DNA from: an uncultured Eubacteriales bacterium
GTDB taxonomy: Bacteria; Bacillota; Clostridia; Oscillospirales; Oscillospiraceae
NCBI GenBank assembly: GCA_900549885.1
Contig: URQA01000049.1
Span: 1 to 16,123, forward strand
Length of the DNA: 16,123 bases
Reading direction: 5' to 3'
A model generated the notes under the pieces. That model worked only from the letters and a program-made list of their open reading frames with translations, was not told the origin of the DNA and searched no databases. Made by a program: the position numbers and the translations under genes. Below, one piece after another: positions 14,176 through 16,123 of the stretch. Numbering within the stretch: position 1 is the first letter of the stretch; every line of letters begins with the position of its first letter.

Positions 14176-14847
14176 ATGAGACAATTCACTTCGGAAGAGC
14201 GTATCCGCCGCGTGTGGGACAAGGAGGAGGCAAAGGCCGTCCTCTGCCGGCATGCCTATCTAGAGGCGGCCAATCGCCGTGCCGAAAGCCTGAGCCAGCT
14301 CTGGGTGGCTGAACCTGAGCATCAGGCCACTGCCTCCTATGGGAAAAACTGGGGTTACTATGTGGGGATGGATGCCATCCGCAGTTATTATGTAGACCGC
14401 AATCCCATCGGCGGCGTGGGCACCAACATCTGCCACCCTGTGGCCACCATCTGCATCGAGGAGGCAGAGGACGGCCAAACCTGCCAGGCTATGTGGTACA
14501 ATGCCTCCTACGAAACCCGCATGGTGGATGGCAAGCTCACCCCCCTGTGGCTGGCGGAGAAGTGCAGCGCCGACCTGGTGAAAGAGGACAACGAGTGGAA
14601 GATCTGGCACCTGTTCATCGGCGTGGATATGCAGTGTGAGGCGTCCCGCGCCTTTGGCGATCAGAAGGTGGACCTGCCAGCGGCGGAAAACCCGGTGGCT
14701 GTGGAGTTCGGCACCCCCACTCTGCCCATGGATGCCTACATCACCCGCTACAACTACTACCCCTACCCCGCCATCCCCGCCGCCTACGAGACCTTCCGGG
14801 ACGAGGGCAGCAGCGGGCCCAAGGGCAATCCCAAATATCAGGGCTGA
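14176..14847 (+). CDS. SnoaL/NTF2-like protein B
   Basis: 223-residue paralogue of protein A. It has Y28 in the first helix, YYVGMDAIRSYY (61-72), H87 in NICHP, the strand ICIEEAEDGQTCQAMW (92-107), and DLVKEDNEWKIWHLF. It is about 24 residues shorter than A and C between the VGMDAI region and the histidine strand. H87 sits on the strand where SnoaL-like dehydratases such as BaiE and scytalone dehydratase place catalytic residues; exact equivalence needs a structure. The tail has Y188, Y192 and AAYETF (202-207). I chose the ATG at 14176 because GGAGGAG lies about 8 bases upstream; the GTG at 14158, overlapping the stop of gene A, would put the ribosome site inside the coding region. The gap to gene A is 14 bases, so translation is probably coupled. 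Confidence 0.82.
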   Translation: MRQFTSEERIRRVWDKEEAKAVLCRHAYLEAANRRAESLSQLWVAEPEHQATASYGKNWGYYVGMDAIRSYYVDRNPIGGVGTNICHPVATICIEEAEDGQTCQAMWYNASYETRMVDGKLTPLWLAEKCSADLVKEDNEWKIWHLFIGVDMQCEASRAFGDQKVDLPAAENPVAVEFGTPTLPMDAYITRYNYYPYPAIPAAYETFRDEGSSGPKGNPKYQG

Positions 14848-14860
14848 GGAGGATGAAGAG

Positions 14861-15679
14861 ATGAACAAACGCGATATGACTTTTGAACATATGGTGGACG
14901 TGGCCGAGGCCTGCCAGGCCTGCGAAAATCTCCAGAGCGTCCACGCCATCCTCCACGCTGCCGGCCAGACCGAGGAGGAGATCGACACCATGTGGTCCCG
15001 CCGGGAGGACTGCTGGTGGTCCCACAACTTTGGCGGCATGAACTCCCGCCAGGCGGTCATCCGGGGCTGGGCCAACGGCCTGGCCAACAATTCCAAGTTC
15101 TGGTACTCCCTGTTGGTCAAGACCTATCCCGAGGTGGAGGGGATGGACCCCAGGCCCCTGATGGAGTGCGCGGTGCACATGCTGGCCTCCAGCATCATCG
15201 AGGTGGCCGAGGACGGCCAGAGCTGCCGCTGTTCCTGGTACACTCCCGGCGTGCTGTTCTCCACCTTGAACTGGGACGGGAAAAAGGACGGCATCTGGAT
15301 CTGGGAGCGGTACGGCAACGACTTTGTGAAGGAGGACGGGGAGTGGAAGATCCTGTCCCAGCATGTGTGCAACGACAACGGCGGTCCCTTTGACGCGGCC
15401 AACTGGGCGCACAATGCCTATCTCAACTGCATCACGCCGCCGCCGCCCCGCAAGCCACCAGTCAACGACGCCGGAGAGACGCCTCCCGCTCCGATATGGG
15501 ACACGCCGCTGTTCTACTCCGGCTACAATCCCCTCCAGGCTCCACAGAACCCGGTGCCCTGGCCGGAGCCCTACGCCACGTTGGAGCGGGACGTCAACTC
15601 CTACTGCATGCCCTTTGCGCCAGGAGAATACGCCATCTCCTATCCCATTCCCAAAGAATCCGCCGGGATGCACAACTGA
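14861..15679 (+). CDS. SnoaL/NTF2-like protein C
   Basis: 272-residue, more divergent paralogue of A and B. The helical N-terminus (MTFEHMVDVAEACQACENLQ) differs from theirs and has no Y28 equivalent. From NFGGMNSRQAV (56-66) onward the shared fold is visible: H106 in CAVHML, the strand IIEVAEDGQSCRCSW (112-126), and DFVKEDGEWKIL. The tail carries Y219, Y222 and EPYATL (236-241) after a proline-rich stretch. The start ATG at 14861 has AGGAGG (14847-14852) 8 bases upstream; the frame is open far upstream but only as a shadow of gene B. The stop of gene B is 13 bases before. Its two cysteines C18 and C21 and its tryptophan-rich N-terminal half set it apart, so it may play a different role from A and B in a shared complex or pathway. 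Confidence 0.8.
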   Translation: MNKRDMTFEHMVDVAEACQACENLQSVHAILHAAGQTEEEIDTMWSRREDCWWSHNFGGMNSRQAVIRGWANGLANNSKFWYSLLVKTYPEVEGMDPRPLMECAVHMLASSIIEVAEDGQSCRCSWYTPGVLFSTLNWDGKKDGIWIWERYGNDFVKEDGEWKILSQHVCNDNGGPFDAANWAHNAYLNCITPPPPRKPPVNDAGETPPAPIWDTPLFYSGYNPLQAPQNPVPWPEPYATLERDVNSYCMPFAPGEYAISYPIPKESAGMHN

Positions 15680-15706
15680 GGCAGGCCCGGACAAGAGGTG
15701 TTTCCT

Positions 15707-16123
15707 GTGCTGTATGAAGATGCGGGCTGTGTACGGTTTGCCTGGAAAGAACTACTTGGAAGCGGTCAGCCCGGACCGCAACGCGCGAAAACCATCACCG
15801 ATATGCTGGCCCGCCTAAAACAACGCAGTCCCGGCTGGGAGCTGCTGGAGCCGGAAGGGGAGGCACCCATCTGGGCGCTATGTACCGCGGCCGTTTCCGC
15901 CGCGCCGGCTGCCCTGGTCCTGAAAGGGCGGGATGGGATGGGGGAGCACGGCCTGATCTGCACGCCCTTTCCCATTGACGCCGGCGGCTGTGGCCACGAT
16001 TGCGGCATCCAGATCGAGGTACACGAACTGGACCGACAGGCGGTAGTGGTAGTCCGCATCGACCCGGTTTTGCTGGATTACCTGAAATTTGACTCTATGG
16101 TGGCCCCGCCGGTCACGGCGGGG
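15707..16123 (+). CDS. Unrecognised protein, N-terminal part (runs past the window end)
   Basis: I do not recognise this protein. A GTG at 15707 has GAGG (15695-15698) 8 bases upstream, and the frame stays open for 139 codons to the window end. It begins 27 bases after the SnoaL-like C stop with no hairpin between, so it belongs to the same operon. The N-terminus reads LYEDAGCVRFAWKELLG, followed by a basic helix (RAKTITDMLARLKQR). Later an alanine-rich stretch (WALCTAAVSAAPAALVLKG) precedes DAGGCGHDCGIQIEVHELD and a hydrophobic strand (AVVVVRIDPVLLDYL). The cluster of two cysteines and a histidine in GGCGHDCG could bind a metal but may be chance. No signal peptide or membrane helix is evident in the visible part. 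The other open frame here (ending at 15818) has no ribosome site and stops early. Confidence 0.6.
   Translation, partial: MLYEDAGCVRFAWKELLGSGQPGPQRAKTITDMLARLKQRSPGWELLEPEGEAPIWALCTAAVSAAPAALVLKGRDGMGEHGLICTPFPIDAGGCGHDCGIQIEVHELDRQAVVVVRIDPVLLDYLKFDSMVAPPVTAG

Noticed and set aside
13430..15679. Assignment of the SnoaL-like proteins as BaiE bile acid 7-dehydratase
   Set aside because: The fold group is probably shared, but the lengths (223-272 residues), the extra tail and the lack of other bai genes do not support naming them so.
1..16123. tRNA genes, rRNA, CRISPR arrays, insertion sequences, prophage or defence genes
   Set aside because: I looked on both strands and found no repeats, cloverleaf-like sequences, transposase motifs or terminal inverted repeats to support any of these.

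Overview
The window looks like chromosomal DNA of a strictly anaerobic, fairly GC-rich Firmicute of the gut Clostridia type (an Oscillospiraceae-like relative is my best guess). The evidence is strong AGGAGG-type ribosome sites, many GTG/TTG starts, ferredoxin-fused flavoproteins, a HxlR regulator, and Dpp/Opp-type ABC genes packed with 1-11 base overlaps. This placement is inference; no rRNA or other taxonomic marker is present. I see no tRNA, CRISPR array, transposase or phage gene.

Layout. Bases 1-221 hold the 3' end of a GntP-like permease on the + strand, closed by a strong hairpin. A long minus-strand block follows (8696 down to 336). It contains a HxlR-type regulator with its own terminator, then a probable transport operon: family 5 solute-binding lipoprotein, two DppB/DppC-type permeases, two DppD/DppF-type ATPases and a small membrane protein. 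A hairpin with a short U tract comes next, and then a cytoplasmic flavoprotein with an N-terminal two-cluster ferredoxin domain. Divergent from the HxlR gene, on the + strand, lie a second ferredoxin-flavoprotein and, overlapping it by ATGA, a GltD/NfnB-like NAD(P)H oxidoreductase. A terminator, a LysR-type regulator and its terminator follow. The last block is a tight run of three SnoaL/NTF2-like proteins, with the beginning of an unrecognised gene cut by the window end.

How it may work together. The promoter of the transport operon and the promoter of the second flavoprotein share a nearly identical operator (TTGTGCGAT-n-TT-n-ACAA). In both it overlaps the -35 box, sits exactly 17 bases from an identical TATGGT -10 box, and precedes a leader of about 50-60 bases. 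This is the strongest sign that the two arms form one regulon. The simplest reading is an uptake-and-reduction locus. The ABC system imports a small molecule. The GltD-like subunit passes NAD(P)H electrons to a ferredoxin-flavoprotein that reduces the substrate or an intermediate. The SnoaL/NTF2-like proteins, a fold used by dehydratases and isomerases, may add or remove water or shift a double bond. HxlR and LysR regulators frame the system. The substrate cannot be told from sequence, and I do not recognise the arrangement as a characterised pathway.
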